Shown: positions 55,597 through 64,000 of the stretch, piece by piece
Layout: each line of letters starts with the position of its first letter
Numbering within the stretch: position 1 is the first letter of the stretch
DNA from: Streptomyces luomodiensis
Lineage (GTDB): Bacteria > Actinomycetota > Actinomycetes > Streptomycetales > Streptomycetaceae
Assembly: GCF_031679605.1 (NCBI RefSeq)
Contig: NZ_CP117522.1
Span: forward strand, 5,208,001 to 5,272,000
Direction of reading: 5' to 3'
Length of the DNA stretch: 64,000 nt
Position numbers and translations under genes: made by a program
The notes under the pieces: model-generated
Seen by the model: the letters and a program-made list of their open reading frames with translations, nothing else
What the model was told of the DNA's origin: nothing
Databases searched by the model: none

Positions 55597-57186
55597 GTGA
55601 TCGATTCGCCGATGTCCGCCGTCTCGGATGCGCCGCCGTCGCCGGAGTCCCCGCCTCCGGTGCGGTTGCCCGTGCGGGCGGGGCTCGGCCGCTTTCTCGT
55701 GCTCGGCACGGTCTTCGTCTGCGCCGCCTGCGGGCTGGTCTACGAACTCGAACTCGTCGCCCTGGCCTCGTACCTGGTGGGTGACTCGGTCACCCAGGCA
55801 TCCGTGGTGCTGTCCGTGATGGTCTTCGCCATGGGGGTCGGCTCGCTGCTGGCCAAGCGGCTGCGCTGCCGGGCCGCCGTCGGCTTCGGCGCGGTCGAGG
55901 CGGTGCTCGCGCTCGTCGGCGGCTGTTCGGCGATGGCGCTGTACGCGTGCTTCGCCTGGTGCGGTCACTCGCGCACCGCGCTCGTCGGCTTCTCGTTCGC
56001 CATCGGTGTGCTGATCGGCGCCGAGGTGCCGCTGCTGATGACCCTGATCCAGCGGGTGCGCCGGCAGGACGCGGGCGGCGCGGTGGCCGATCTGTTCGCG
56101 GCGGACTACGTGGGCGCGCTGGTCGGCGGGCTCGCCTTCCCCTTCCTGCTGCTGCCCGGGTTCGGGCAGCTGACCGGCGCGCTGGTCACCGGCGCGGTCA
56201 ACGCGGTCGCGGGCGGGGCGCTGGTGCTCTGGCTGTTCCGCCGTGATCTGAGCGTACGGGCGCGGTGGACGCTGATCGTCGCCAACGGGCTGGTGCTCGC
56301 CGTGCTGGCCGCCGGCGCCGCGCTGACCCCCGCCTTCGAGCGGGCCGCCCGGCAGGCCGTCTACGGACCGGGGGTGCGGGTCGCGCTGCGCTCCGGCGAG
56401 CAGGAGATCGTGCTGACGGGCGGGGGAGCGAGCGGGCGGCCGGTGTCCCTCTTCCTGGGCGGGCGGCTGCGGGTCAGCGGGCGCGACGAGCTCCGCTTCC
56501 ACGAGGCGCTGATCCACCCGGCGATGGCCGCCGGACCGCACCGCCGGGTCCTGGTGCTGGGCGGGGGCGACGGGCTCGCGGTGCGCGAGGTCCTGCGGTA
56601 CACGGGGGTCCGGTCGGTGACCGTCGTGGAGCGCGACGCGCAGGTGGTCCGGCTGGCCCGGCACGACCCGGACCTGTCGGCGCTCAACCACGGCGCCTAC
56701 CGCGATCCGCGGGTGCGGGCGGTGACGGCGGACGCCTTCGACTGGCTGCGCCGGCCCGTGGCGTACGACGTGGTGGTCTGCGATCTGCCCGGCCCCGAGC
56801 TCACCGGGAGCACCAAGTACTACTCCCAGGAGTTCTACGGCCTGGCCGAGCGGGTGCTGACCCCCGGCGGCCGGCTGGTGGTCCACGCGGGGCCGCTGAG
56901 CCCCGCGCCGAGGGCGTTCTGGACGGTGGACGCGACGATGCGGTCGGTCGGCCTGCGGACCGCGCCCTATGTGATCGACACCCCGCGCCCCGGCCGCGGC
57001 CACCCGCACGACTGGGGCTTTGTGCTGGCGGCGCGCTCCCCGGTGGGGCTGCGGCTGGCCCCGCACGGCCCGCGGCCACGCTCCCTGACACCGGCGGGGC
57101 TACGGGCGGCCCGCCGCGGGGCCGAGCGCGTCCGCGAGGCGGGTCTGCCCCCTTCCACGCTGATGCGTCCGCGCTATGCGGAGTGA
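55597..57186 (+). CDS. Membrane-fused aminopropyltransferase (spermidine synthase-like)
   Basis: 529 residues. Seven membrane segments (residues about 30-250) precede a class I methyltransferase-fold domain of the spermidine-synthase type: [36 protein letters not shown] (the GGGDG motif), ADAFDWL, and [21 protein letters not shown]. In this membrane-fused group the polyamine and decarboxylated S-adenosylmethionine binding positions are only partly kept; the DLPGP Asp is present. Start GTG 55597 with TAACGT 7 bases upstream, a leaderless start. Confidence 0.82.
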   Translation: MIDSPMSAVSDAPPSPESPPPVRLPVRAGLGRFLVLGTVFVCAACGLVYELELVALASYLVGDSVTQASVVLSVMVFAMGVGSLLAKRLRCRAAVGFGAVEAVLALVGGCSAMALYACFAWCGHSRTALVGFSFAIGVLIGAEVPLLMTLIQRVRRQDAGGAVADLFAADYVGALVGGLAFPFLLLPGFGQLTGALVTGAVNAVAGGALVLWLFRRDLSVRARWTLIVANGLVLAVLAAGAALTPAFERAARQAVYGPGVRVALRSGEQEIVLTGGGASGRPVSLFLGGRLRVSGRDELRFHEALIHPAMAAGPHRRVLVLGGGDGLAVREVLRYTGVRSVTVVERDAQVVRLARHDPDLSALNHGAYRDPRVRAVTADAFDWLRRPVAYDVVVCDLPGPELTGSTKYYSQEFYGLAERVLTPGGRLVVHAGPLSPAPRAFWTVDATMRSVGLRTAPYVIDTPRPGRGHPHDWGFVLAARSPVGLRLAPHGPRPRSLTPAGLRAARRGAERVREAGLPPSTLMRPRYAE

Positions 57187-57302
57187 GGCGTGCGCGGGTG
57201 ACCTTGTGGCCCGCCCCCGCCGGGCCGGGGGCGGCGCGCCCGGTGGGGAAAGTTGCGTGGGAACGGGTCTCAGCGAACGTGCGATGGGTACTGTCTTGAG
57301 CT

Positions 57303-58199
57303 ATGGAGCATGAGGTGTTCGTTCCGTTTCCCGTCGACACCGTCCGGCTGGCGCTCGCGGAGCCCGACCGCGTCGCCCGTTGCGTTCCCGGGCTCCAGCA
57401 GGACGCCGATGAGGCCGCCGGTCCGCTCGCCGGCCGGCTGCGGCTGCGCATCGGCGGGTCCACCATCACCTACCGCGGCGCCCTGCGCGTCGGCCGGCGC
57501 GCGGATGTCTTCGAGGTCGAGGGCGAGGGCACCGAGGTGCGCGGCGGCGGCTCGGTGAAGCTCGCGCTGACCGTGACGCCGAAGCCCGTCGAGGGCGGCA
57601 CGGAGCTGCTCTGCTCCGGGACGGTCCGGAGCGAGGGGCGGCTGGCCGAGTTCGACGAGGAGGCGGCCACCACCGTGGCCCGCCGCCTGCTGGACCGGTT
57701 CGCCTCGGCGCTCGCGGCCGGGCTGGAGACGTCCCCGATCAGCGCGGCCACCGAGGGCGAGGCCACCGGCGCGGCAGCCGAGGACGCGGCCGCCGGGGAC
57801 GAGGGCGAGGGCGCGGCCGCCACCGGGGACGAGACCGGGCTGCCGACCGAGGCCGAGCTTCCGCTGTCGGCCGACGACATGGACATCGAGGACGTCGGCG
57901 ACCTCGGCGAGGCGGACGCCGTCGAGGAGCCCGTCGGTTTGGGCGACCTGGGTGACCTCGGCGATCTCGATGACCTGGACGAGGAGCCCCCGGCCGAGGC
58001 CGCCCACGCCCGCCGCACCATGATCGGCCGCTCCACCGAGGAGGTCGACCACGCCCCGCCGCGCGGCCGCTACGCCCCCGTCCCCGCGCCCGAGACCGTC
58101 TCCACCAGCGCCACACTGCGCTGGGCCGCGCCCGCCGCGGCCGTGGTGCTCGCCTCGGTCGTCGTGGTGGGACGTCGGGTACTTCGCCGCCGCCGGTGA
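57303..58199 (+). CDS. SRPBCC (CoxG-like) protein with acidic linker and C-terminal anchor
   Basis: 298 residues. The first 140 form the helix-grip lipid/ligand-binding fold of the CoxG type (MEHEVFVPFPVDTVRLALAEPDRVARCVPG, GELLCSGTVRSEGRLAEFDEE). An acidic disordered linker (about 145-225, DLGDLGDLDDLDEE) and a single membrane helix with Arg-rich end (AAPAAAVVLASVVVVGRRVLRRRR) follow, so it is tail-anchored. ATG 57303 has TACTGT 8 bases before it. Ligand unknown. Confidence 0.8.
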   Translation: MEHEVFVPFPVDTVRLALAEPDRVARCVPGLQQDADEAAGPLAGRLRLRIGGSTITYRGALRVGRRADVFEVEGEGTEVRGGGSVKLALTVTPKPVEGGTELLCSGTVRSEGRLAEFDEEAATTVARRLLDRFASALAAGLETSPISAATEGEATGAAAEDAAAGDEGEGAAATGDETGLPTEAELPLSADDMDIEDVGDLGEADAVEEPVGLGDLGDLGDLDDLDEEPPAEAAHARRTMIGRSTEEVDHAPPRGRYAPVPAPETVSTSATLRWAAPAAAVVLASVVVVGRRVLRRRR

Positions 58200-58224
58200 G
58201 CGTGTGCGCATAGGGTCGGTAGCT

Positions 58225-59040
58225 GTGACCACCGAAGAGACAACGGAGACCAAGGGCGTACGGCTGACCGCCGGGGACGCCGAGCTGACCGTCTCACCCG
58301 AGCACGGCTGCCGTATCGGCTCACTGCGCATCGGCGGTACGGAGCTGCTGCGGCAAGGCCCGCGGTTCGGGTCGTTCCCGATGGTGCCGTGGTGCGGCCG
58401 CACCGGGCTGGGCCGGTTCCGCAACGGCGGACGGACCCACCAGCTGCCCGTCAACTCCCCGCCGCACGCGATCCACGGAACCGGCCGGAACGTCGCCTGG
58501 ACCCCGGTCAGCACCGGGCGGTCCAGCGCGGCCTTCACCTACGACCTCGCCGACCCCTGGCCGTACGAGGGCCGGGTCACCCAGACCTTCGAGCTCGCCC
58601 CGGACAGCCTGACCGTCACGATGAGCGTGGAGACCGAGGGCGATTCCTTCCCGGCGCAGGCGGGCTGGCACCCCTGGTTCCTGCGGAACCTGGGCGAGGG
58701 CGGTGCCGATGTCCAGCTCGCCTTCGACGCGGAGTGGCAGGAGGAGCGCGGGGAGGACCACCTCCCCACCGGCCACCGCATCGCGCCGAAGCCCGGCCCC
58801 TGGGACGACTGCTTCGGCATGCCGCAGGGCGTGGACGTCACGCTCACCTGGCCCGGCCGGCTCGAACTGAAGGTCACCAGCCGGACGGAGTGGGTGGTCG
58901 TCTACGACGAGCAGGCGGAGGCGGTGTGCGTGGAACCGCAGTCCGGGCCGCCCAACGGCCTCAACAGCCTGCCGCGCCTGGTCACCCCCATCGATCCGCT
59001 GGAGATCTCCATGACCTGGAGCTGGCGCGCACTGGCGTAG
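58225..59040 (+). CDS. Aldose 1-epimerase family protein
   Basis: 271 residues, galactose-mutarotase fold. Catalytic residues fit the family: His in HAIHG (about 83), His in AGWHPWF (about 150), and a C-terminal Glu in VCVEPQSGPPN (about 240). It would interconvert sugar anomers or act on a sugar phosphate. GTG 58225 is chosen because TAGGGT is 8 bases upstream; the frame also opens at GTG 58204, which touches the previous gene. Confidence 0.82.
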   Translation: MTTEETTETKGVRLTAGDAELTVSPEHGCRIGSLRIGGTELLRQGPRFGSFPMVPWCGRTGLGRFRNGGRTHQLPVNSPPHAIHGTGRNVAWTPVSTGRSSAAFTYDLADPWPYEGRVTQTFELAPDSLTVTMSVETEGDSFPAQAGWHPWFLRNLGEGGADVQLAFDAEWQEERGEDHLPTGHRIAPKPGPWDDCFGMPQGVDVTLTWPGRLELKVTSRTEWVVVYDEQAEAVCVEPQSGPPNGLNSLPRLVTPIDPLEISMTWSWRALA

Positions 59041-59087
59041 CGGAGCGGCTTGGAGGGGGCCGAGGGCCACGGCTTAAGCTCATGCGC

Positions 59088-59627
59088 ATGAGCGATGCGC
59101 GCGAGGCCCTGCTTCAGCAGATCAAGGACAAGGCCGTGGTCCACGGCAAGGTGACCCTCTCCTCCGGGCGTGAGGCCGACTACTACATCGACCTGCGCCG
59201 GGTCACCCTGGACGCCGAGGCCGCGCCGCTGGTCGGCCAGGTCATGCTCGCCACCACGGCCGGTCTGGAGTACGACGCGGTGGGCGGGCTGACGCTCGGC
59301 GCCGACCCGGTGGCCACGTCCATGCTGCACGCGGCCGCCGCGCGCGGCCGTCGGCTCGACGCCTTCGTGGTCCGCAAGGCCCAGAAGACCCACGGGATGC
59401 AGCGGCGGATCGAGGGCCCGGACATCGCGGGCCGCCGGGTGCTGGTCGTCGAGGACACCTCCACCACCGGCGGCTCGCCGCTGACCGCGGTGGAGGCGGC
59501 GCGGGAGGCGGGTGCCGAGGTCGTCGCGGTGGCGACGATCGTCGAGCGCGGCGCCGCACCGGCGATCGCGGACGCCGGGCTGCCGTACCTCCCGGCGTAC
59601 TCGCTCGCCGACCTCGGGCTGAGCTGA
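59088..59627 (+). CDS. pyrE: Orotate phosphoribosyltransferase
   Basis: 179 residues; makes orotidine monophosphate from orotate and PRPP in pyrimidine synthesis. GRVTLSSGREADYYIDLRRV-type orotate loop near 22-40 (KVTLSSGREADYYID), then the PRPP loop RVLVVEDTSTTGGSPLTAVEAAREAGAEVVAV. ATG 59088 is 7 bases after TAAGCT; ATG 59082 lies next to the hexamer. Pyrimidine regulation by attenuation is not visible. It is followed by fba. Confidence 0.95.
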   Translation: MSDAREALLQQIKDKAVVHGKVTLSSGREADYYIDLRRVTLDAEAAPLVGQVMLATTAGLEYDAVGGLTLGADPVATSMLHAAAARGRRLDAFVVRKAQKTHGMQRRIEGPDIAGRRVLVVEDTSTTGGSPLTAVEAAREAGAEVVAVATIVERGAAPAIADAGLPYLPAYSLADLGLS

Positions 59628-59816
59628 ACCCCGGCCGACCTCGGGCTGAGCCGGTGTGGGTGAGGTTTCACGTGAAACCACCCCACCCCCGTCCGTGTGG
59701 TCCCCGCGTGCGCCGAGTGGAGCAATCGGCGGAGTCTGGGATTATGGCCCCGACGATGACGTCGCCCCTAGGTCAGGGCCAAGAACGACTAACCCGCACA
59801 CACAAGGAGCGGACAG

Positions 59817-60839
59817 ATGCCCATCGCATCCCCTGAGATCTACAACGAGATGCTCGACCGGGCGAAGGCGGGCAAGTTCGCCTACCCGGCGATCAACGTG
59901 ACGTCGACGCAGACTCTGCACGCCGCCCTGCGCGGCTTCGCCGAGGCGGAGAGCGACGGCATCGTCCAGATCTCCACCGGTGGTGCCGAGTTCCTGGGTG
60001 GCCAGTACCAGAAGGACATGGTGACCGGTGCGGTCGGCCTCGCCGAGTTCGCGCATGTCGTCGCCGAGAAGTACCCGGTGAACATCGCCCTCCACACCGA
60101 CCACTGCCCCAAGGACAAGCTGGACGGCTATGTCCGCCCGCTGCTCAAGGTCTCCCAGGAGCGCGTCGCCAAGGGCCAGAACCCGCTGTTCCAGTCCCAC
60201 ATGTGGGACGGCTCCGCCGAGACGCTCGACGACAACCTGCGCATCGCGCAGGAGCTGCTCGCCGAGGCCGTCAAGGCGAAGATCATCCTCGAGGTCGAGA
60301 TCACCCCGACCGGCGGCGAGGAGGACGGCATCTCGCACGAGATCAACGACGAGCTCTACACGACGGTCGACGACACGCTGCGCACCGCCGAGGCCCTCGG
60401 CCTGGGCGACAAGGGCCGCTACCTGCTGGCCGCCTCCTTCGGCAACGTCCACGGTGTCTACAAGCCGGGCAACGTCGTCCTCCGTCCGGAGCTGCTGCGT
60501 CAGCTCCAGGACGGTGTCGCCGCGAAGTACGGCAAGCAGGACCCGTTCTTCTTCGTCTTCCACGGCGGCTCCGGCTCCACGGAGGAGGAGATCCGCACCG
60601 CGCTGGAGAACGGCGTGGTGAAGATGAACCTCGACACGGACACCCAGTACGCCTTCACCCGCCCGATCGCGGACCACATGTTCCGCAACTACGACGGGGT
60701 GCTGAAGGTCGACGGCGAGGTCGGCAACAAGAAGACCTACGACCCGCGCAGCTGGGGCAAGCTCGCCGAGAAGGGGATGGCCGAGCGGGTCACCAAGGCG
60801 TGTGAGAACCTCCGGTCCACCGGGACGAAGCTGAAGTAA
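59817..60839 (+). CDS. fba: Class II fructose-bisphosphate aldolase
   Basis: 340 residues, zinc-dependent glycolytic enzyme splitting fructose 1,6-bisphosphate. Catalytic Asp95 and zinc His96 in ALHTDHC, further zinc ligands in ASFGNVHGVYKPGN (His) and FHGGSGSTEEEI (His), and MNLDTDTQYAF. The length is normal for the class. AAGGAG lies about 7 bases before the ATG. It is transcribed on its own and has a strong terminator. Confidence 0.97.
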   Translation: MPIASPEIYNEMLDRAKAGKFAYPAINVTSTQTLHAALRGFAEAESDGIVQISTGGAEFLGGQYQKDMVTGAVGLAEFAHVVAEKYPVNIALHTDHCPKDKLDGYVRPLLKVSQERVAKGQNPLFQSHMWDGSAETLDDNLRIAQELLAEAVKAKIILEVEITPTGGEEDGISHEINDELYTTVDDTLRTAEALGLGDKGRYLLAASFGNVHGVYKPGNVVLRPELLRQLQDGVAAKYGKQDPFFFVFHGGSGSTEEEIRTALENGVVKMNLDTDTQYAFTRPIADHMFRNYDGVLKVDGEVGNKKTYDPRSWGKLAEKGMAERVTKACENLRSTGTKLK

Positions 60840-60909
60840 TTCCGCGGCTCGAGTGGTTCTGCTGCTCGAGTAGCTCTTCGGTTCGAGCAGTTCTGCTGCT
60901 CGCGCCTTC

Positions 60910-60949
60910 CGGGCCCGGCGCTCGCCTTCGCGGCGAGCCGCCGGGCCCG
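60910..60949 (+). terminator. Terminator of fba
   Basis: 11-bp outer stem (CGGGCCCGGCG / CGCCGGGCCCG) with an inner stem (CTCGCC / GGCGAG), about 70 bp after the stop. A GCTGCTCGAG-like repeat cluster lies between (60848-60902). Confidence 0.8.
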
Positions 60950-61000
60950 TTCACGTGGTGGGTTGGCCCCGTGGGGGCCGTACGCGGGATGATTCCAGGT

Positions 61001-62611
61001 ATGGCAGGTGTGCGGCTCTCCGCGCCGGCGGGGCGGTGGCTGGTGTTCACCACCGTGCTGGGCTCCGCCATGGCCCTGCTCGACAGCACCGTCGTCAATG
61101 TGGCCCTGCCGCGCATCGGGCTCGATCTGGGCGCCGACCTGCCCGTACTCCAGTGGACCGTCAACGCCTACATGCTCACCCTCGCCGGGCTGATCCTGCT
61201 CGGCGGGGCGCTCGGGGACCGGTTCGGGCGGCGGCGGGTGTTCGTCACCGGGGTGGTGTGGTTCGCGCTGGCCTCGCTGGCGTGCGGGCTGGCGCCGAAC
61301 GCCGGGGTGCTCATCGCCGCGCGGGCGCTTCAGGGCATCGGCGGGGCGCTGCTCACCCCCGGATCGCTCGCGCTGATCCAGTCGGTGATCCATCCCGATG
61401 ACCGGGCGCGGGCGATCGGACTGTGGTCCGGCTTCGGCGGGGTCGGGGCCGCGATCGGGCCGTTCCTCGGCGGCTGGCTGGTGGACGGGCCCGGCTGGCG
61501 CTGGGTGTTCTTCCTCAATGTGCCGCTGGCGGCGGTGTGCGCGCCGGTCGCTTTGCGCCATGTGCCGGAGACCAGCGATCCGCAGGCGCGCGGCCGGTTC
61601 GACGTCCTCGGCGCCGTGCTGGGCGCGGCCGCGCTCGGCCTGGTCACGTACGCGCTGATCGCCGCGCCGCAAAAGGGCGTCTCGCCCGCGGTGGTGGTCC
61701 CGGCCGTCGCCGGACTGGCGCTGGGGGCGGCCTTCGTCGCCGTGGAGCGGAGGCGTCCCGAGCCGATGCTGCCGCTCTCCATCTTCTCGTCCCGCCAGTT
61801 CAGCGCCGTCAACGCGGTGACCCTGTGCGTCTACGCGGCCTTCAGCGGCTTCTTCTTCCTCTCGGTGCTCGACCTCCAGGTGGTCGTGGGCTACTCCGCG
61901 CTGGCCGCCGGTACCGCGCTGCTGCCCACGACGGCGCTGATGCTGGTGTTGTCGGCCCGCTCGGGAGAGCTGGGCGCGCGCATCGGCCCGCGCGTCCCGC
62001 TGACCGTCGGCCCGCTGCTGTGCGCGGTGGGGATGCTGCTGATGACCCGGGCCGGGGCGGGGGCGGTCTACTGGCGGGACATCCTGCCCGCGCTGGTGGT
62101 GCTGGGCATGGGCATGGTGGTGCTGGTCGCCCCGCTCACCGCGACCGTCCTGGCCTCGGTGGACGTCGGCCGCGCGGGTCTGGCCAGCGGTATCAACAAC
62201 GCGGCGGCGCGTGCGGCGGGACTGGTCTCGGTGGCGGCGCTGCCGCTGCTCGCGGGGATGGGCCCGGAGGCGTACCGGTCGCCGGACGCGTTCGCCGACA
62301 CCTTCCGGCGGGCGATGCCGATCTGTGCCGGGGTGCTGGTGCTGGGCGCGATCCTCGCCTGGCGCACGGTGCGCTCGGACGCCCTGGAGCGGGCGGGGGC
62401 GGACGTGGGTGCGGAGGCGGTCGCCGAAGCGAGTGCGGAAGCGGGTGCCGAGGCGGTCGCGGGGCCGGAGGGGGCCGAGGCCGTCGCGCCCGCAGAACGG
62501 GCGAAGGGCGCCGAGCGCGCCGCGCGGCCCCCGTGCCGTCCCGAGTGCGCCTACCACTGCGGTGTGTCCGCCCCGCCCCTGGACCCGGGCGAGCAGCGCC
62601 CCCACACCTGA
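61001..62611 (+). CDS. MFS drug-efflux-type transporter (DHA2, EmrB/QacA)
   Basis: 536 residues, 14 membrane segments. Opens with WLVFTTVLGSAMALLDSTVVNVALPRIGLDLGA, the DHA2 motif that places an acidic residue in the first helix, then the loop GGALGDRFGRRRVFVTG and WRWVFFLNVPLAAVC. Proton-coupled export of drugs or metabolites is likely; the substrate is unknown. A long C-terminal tail (about 465-536) is Ala/Glu/Arg-rich and probably disordered. ATG 61001 is the most likely start; ATG 60989 is in frame. Confidence 0.87.
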   Translation: MAGVRLSAPAGRWLVFTTVLGSAMALLDSTVVNVALPRIGLDLGADLPVLQWTVNAYMLTLAGLILLGGALGDRFGRRRVFVTGVVWFALASLACGLAPNAGVLIAARALQGIGGALLTPGSLALIQSVIHPDDRARAIGLWSGFGGVGAAIGPFLGGWLVDGPGWRWVFFLNVPLAAVCAPVALRHVPETSDPQARGRFDVLGAVLGAAALGLVTYALIAAPQKGVSPAVVVPAVAGLALGAAFVAVERRRPEPMLPLSIFSSRQFSAVNAVTLCVYAAFSGFFFLSVLDLQVVVGYSALAAGTALLPTTALMLVLSARSGELGARIGPRVPLTVGPLLCAVGMLLMTRAGAGAVYWRDILPALVVLGMGMVVLVAPLTATVLASVDVGRAGLASGINNAAARAAGLVSVAALPLLAGMGPEAYRSPDAFADTFRRAMPICAGVLVLGAILAWRTVRSDALERAGADVGAEAVAEASAEAGAEAVAGPEGAEAVAPAERAKGAERAARPPCRPECAYHCGVSAPPLDPGEQRPHT

Positions 62612-62745
62612 CCCGCGCCCTCGTCCGCCCCCTGGACCCAAGCCCGAGGATCGAGGACCGAGGACCGAGGCTCCCTGGACCGACTCGGCGGGCCGGTTGG
62701 CTTGAGCGTGTCGGGTGGGGCTCCGGACCAGGCAGACTGGAACTC

Positions 62746-63159
62746 ATGGCCATTCACGAGAACCTGCTCGGGGGACCGCCCCCGACCCATCTGCCCGACG
62801 ACCCCGAGCCGCGGGAGCTGCTCGCCTCCGGCGCGGCCCCGGCCGAGGTCGCCGCGAAGTACCCGGCCTCCTCGCTCGCCTGGGCGCAGCTCGCCGACGA
62901 GGCGTTCGAGGGCGGCCGGGTGGTCGAGTCCTACGCGTACGCCCGCACCGGCTACCACCGCGGACTCGACGCCCTGCGCCGCAACGGCTGGAAGGGCCAC
63001 GGTCCGGTGCCCTTCGAGCACGAGCCCAACCGTGGTTTCCTGCGCGCCCTGCACGCGCTCGCACGCGCCGCGCAGACCATCGGTGAGCAGGAGGAGTACG
63101 AGCGCTGCTCCACCTTCCTCCGCGAGAGCTCCCCGACCGCGGCGGACACGCTTTCCTGA
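62746..63159 (+). CDS. DUF3151 protein
   Basis: 137 residues, MAIHENLLGGPPPTHLPDDPE at the start; the conserved centre is AAKYPASSLAWAQLADEAFEGGRVVESYAYARTGYHRGLDALRRNGWKGHGPVPFEHEPNRGFLRALHALARAA. A small actinobacterial family of unknown function with TPR-like helices. The start has CAGACT 7 bases before it, close to the TANNNT leaderless pattern. Confidence 0.82.
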   Translation: MAIHENLLGGPPPTHLPDDPEPRELLASGAAPAEVAAKYPASSLAWAQLADEAFEGGRVVESYAYARTGYHRGLDALRRNGWKGHGPVPFEHEPNRGFLRALHALARAAQTIGEQEEYERCSTFLRESSPTAADTLS

Positions 63160-63407
63160 GCTGCCGCTGCCTTTCTCCACCTGCCTCGCCTCAGCCGTCT
63201 CCGCTGAACTGAGGCGTAACGAGACGCACCGGGCCTGTGGGGCGGCGTACGCCCCACGGGCCCCTTCCGTACTTGCCGTTCCTCCGTGCGACACGGATGA
63301 TGCGGAGCGGGGCCCCTTCGGCTGTGGGCCCCGAGGGGACCGGGGCTCCGAGACCGAGAGGAAGGGGCGGACCGCTACCCGGTAGCGAGCAGTACACAGG
63401 AGACGCG
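63160..63407. other. Intergenic region before tryptophan 2,3-dioxygenase
   Basis: About 250 bp. GGGGCCCCTTCGGCTGTGGGCCCC near 63310-63333 can form a hairpin, a possible terminator of the DUF3151 gene. No promoter motif is certain. Confidence 0.4.
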
Positions 63408-64000
63408 ATGTCGCAGCAGCCTGTCCCTGACCACCCCGACGCCCCCCACCTGGACTTCGACGGCACCACGCCGTACGAGGACTACGTCCGGGCGTCCGTG
63501 CTCACCCACCTCCAGCGCCCGCTCTCCGACGACCCCGGCGAGATGGTCTTCCTGGTCACCACCCAGGTCATGGAGCTGTGGTTCACCGTCCTCGTCCATG
63601 AGTGGCAGACCGCCGCGCAGGCGCTGCGCGAGGACGATCTGCCCACCGCGATGGCCGCGCTCCAGCGCTCGGCCTACGAGCTGGAGTCGCTCAACGCGTC
63701 CTGGACGCCGCTGGCCCATCTCACCCCCGGCCAGTTCAACGCGTACCGTTCCGCGCTCGGCGAGGGCTCGGGCTTCCAGTCGGCGATGTACCGGCGGCTG
63801 GAGTTCCTGCTCGGCGAGAAGTCCGCGGCCATGCTCGTCCCGCACCGGGGCGCGCCGCAGGTCCACGCCGAGCTGGAGAAGGCGCTGACCGAGCCCAGCC
63901 TCTACGACGAGGTGCTGCGCTATCTCGCCCGCCGCGGCCTCGCCGTCCCGGCCTCCGTACTGGACCGCGATCCCACCCTGCGCTACGAGCCGGACCCGGG
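63408..64000 (+). CDS. Tryptophan 2,3-dioxygenase (3' truncated by window)
   Basis: The first 197 residues of a haem enzyme that opens the indole ring of tryptophan to N-formylkynurenine, the first step of tryptophan breakdown. LDFDGTTPYEDYVRASVLTHLQ at the start, then EMVFLVTTQVMELWFTVLVHE (with a conserved substrate/haem His) and FQSAMYRRLEFLLGEKS. The ACAGGAGACGCG upstream gives a normal ribosome-binding site 6 bases from the ATG. The haem-ligand His lies beyond the window. Confidence 0.93.
   Translation, partial: MSQQPVPDHPDAPHLDFDGTTPYEDYVRASVLTHLQRPLSDDPGEMVFLVTTQVMELWFTVLVHEWQTAAQALREDDLPTAMAALQRSAYELESLNASWTPLAHLTPGQFNAYRSALGEGSGFQSAMYRRLEFLLGEKSAAMLVPHRGAPQVHAELEKALTEPSLYDEVLRYLARRGLAVPASVLDRDPTLRYEPDP

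Overview
The window is Streptomyces chromosome. It is very GC-rich, uses many GTG starts, and carries a run of genes in the order I know from the conserved core of streptomycete chromosomes: dcd, a (4Fe-4S) membrane reductase, dnaK-grpE-dnaJ-hspR, clpB, pyrE, class II fructose-bisphosphate aldolase and tryptophan 2,3-dioxygenase. I cannot name the species.

Layout. 1-8 kb: the end of a vWA/TerF-like gene, an NTF2-like protein and a NUDIX hydrolase, then two divergent signalling ATPases. One is an AfsR-type SARP regulator; the other is an NLR-like NB-ARC/TPR protein with an N-terminal amyloid-like motif. 8-19.5 kb: a coupled glycosyltransferase-like pair whose downstream gene ends in frame-hopping repeats, a secreted GH11 xylanase, an ATP-grasp/CocE-hydrolase pair diverging from a KGG stress protein (both with sigma-B-type promoters), an ANTAR protein, a DUF4232 lipoprotein, a DUF899 protein and a secreted serine hydrolase.

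19.6-27.8 kb is an accessory island ending at an intact tRNA-Gly(TCC). It contains two PIN/antitoxin modules, a frameshifted AbiEii-type module, a decayed DUF6247 pair whose second gene has GTA where the start codon should be, an intact and a broken DUF7660 gene, a transposase tail, a TetR/FAD-monooxygenase pair and a small P-loop kinase. Two extra copies of the tRNA 3' half plus its terminator (24.65 and 26.72 kb), each followed by the same arm-like sequence, look like scars of elements that once integrated at this tRNA.

28-64 kb is the core: nucleotide metabolism (dcd, phosphoribosyltransferase, pyrE), a multidomain PAS/GAF/SpoIIE phosphatase, the HspR-controlled chaperone genes (HAIR operators before both dnaK and clpB), transporters, a PLP aminotransferase, a membrane-fused aminopropyltransferase, FBP aldolase and tryptophan 2,3-dioxygenase (cut by the window end). 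Many genes have a TANNNT hexamer 6-8 nt before the start codon, the signature of leaderless mRNAs; I used this to choose several starts.
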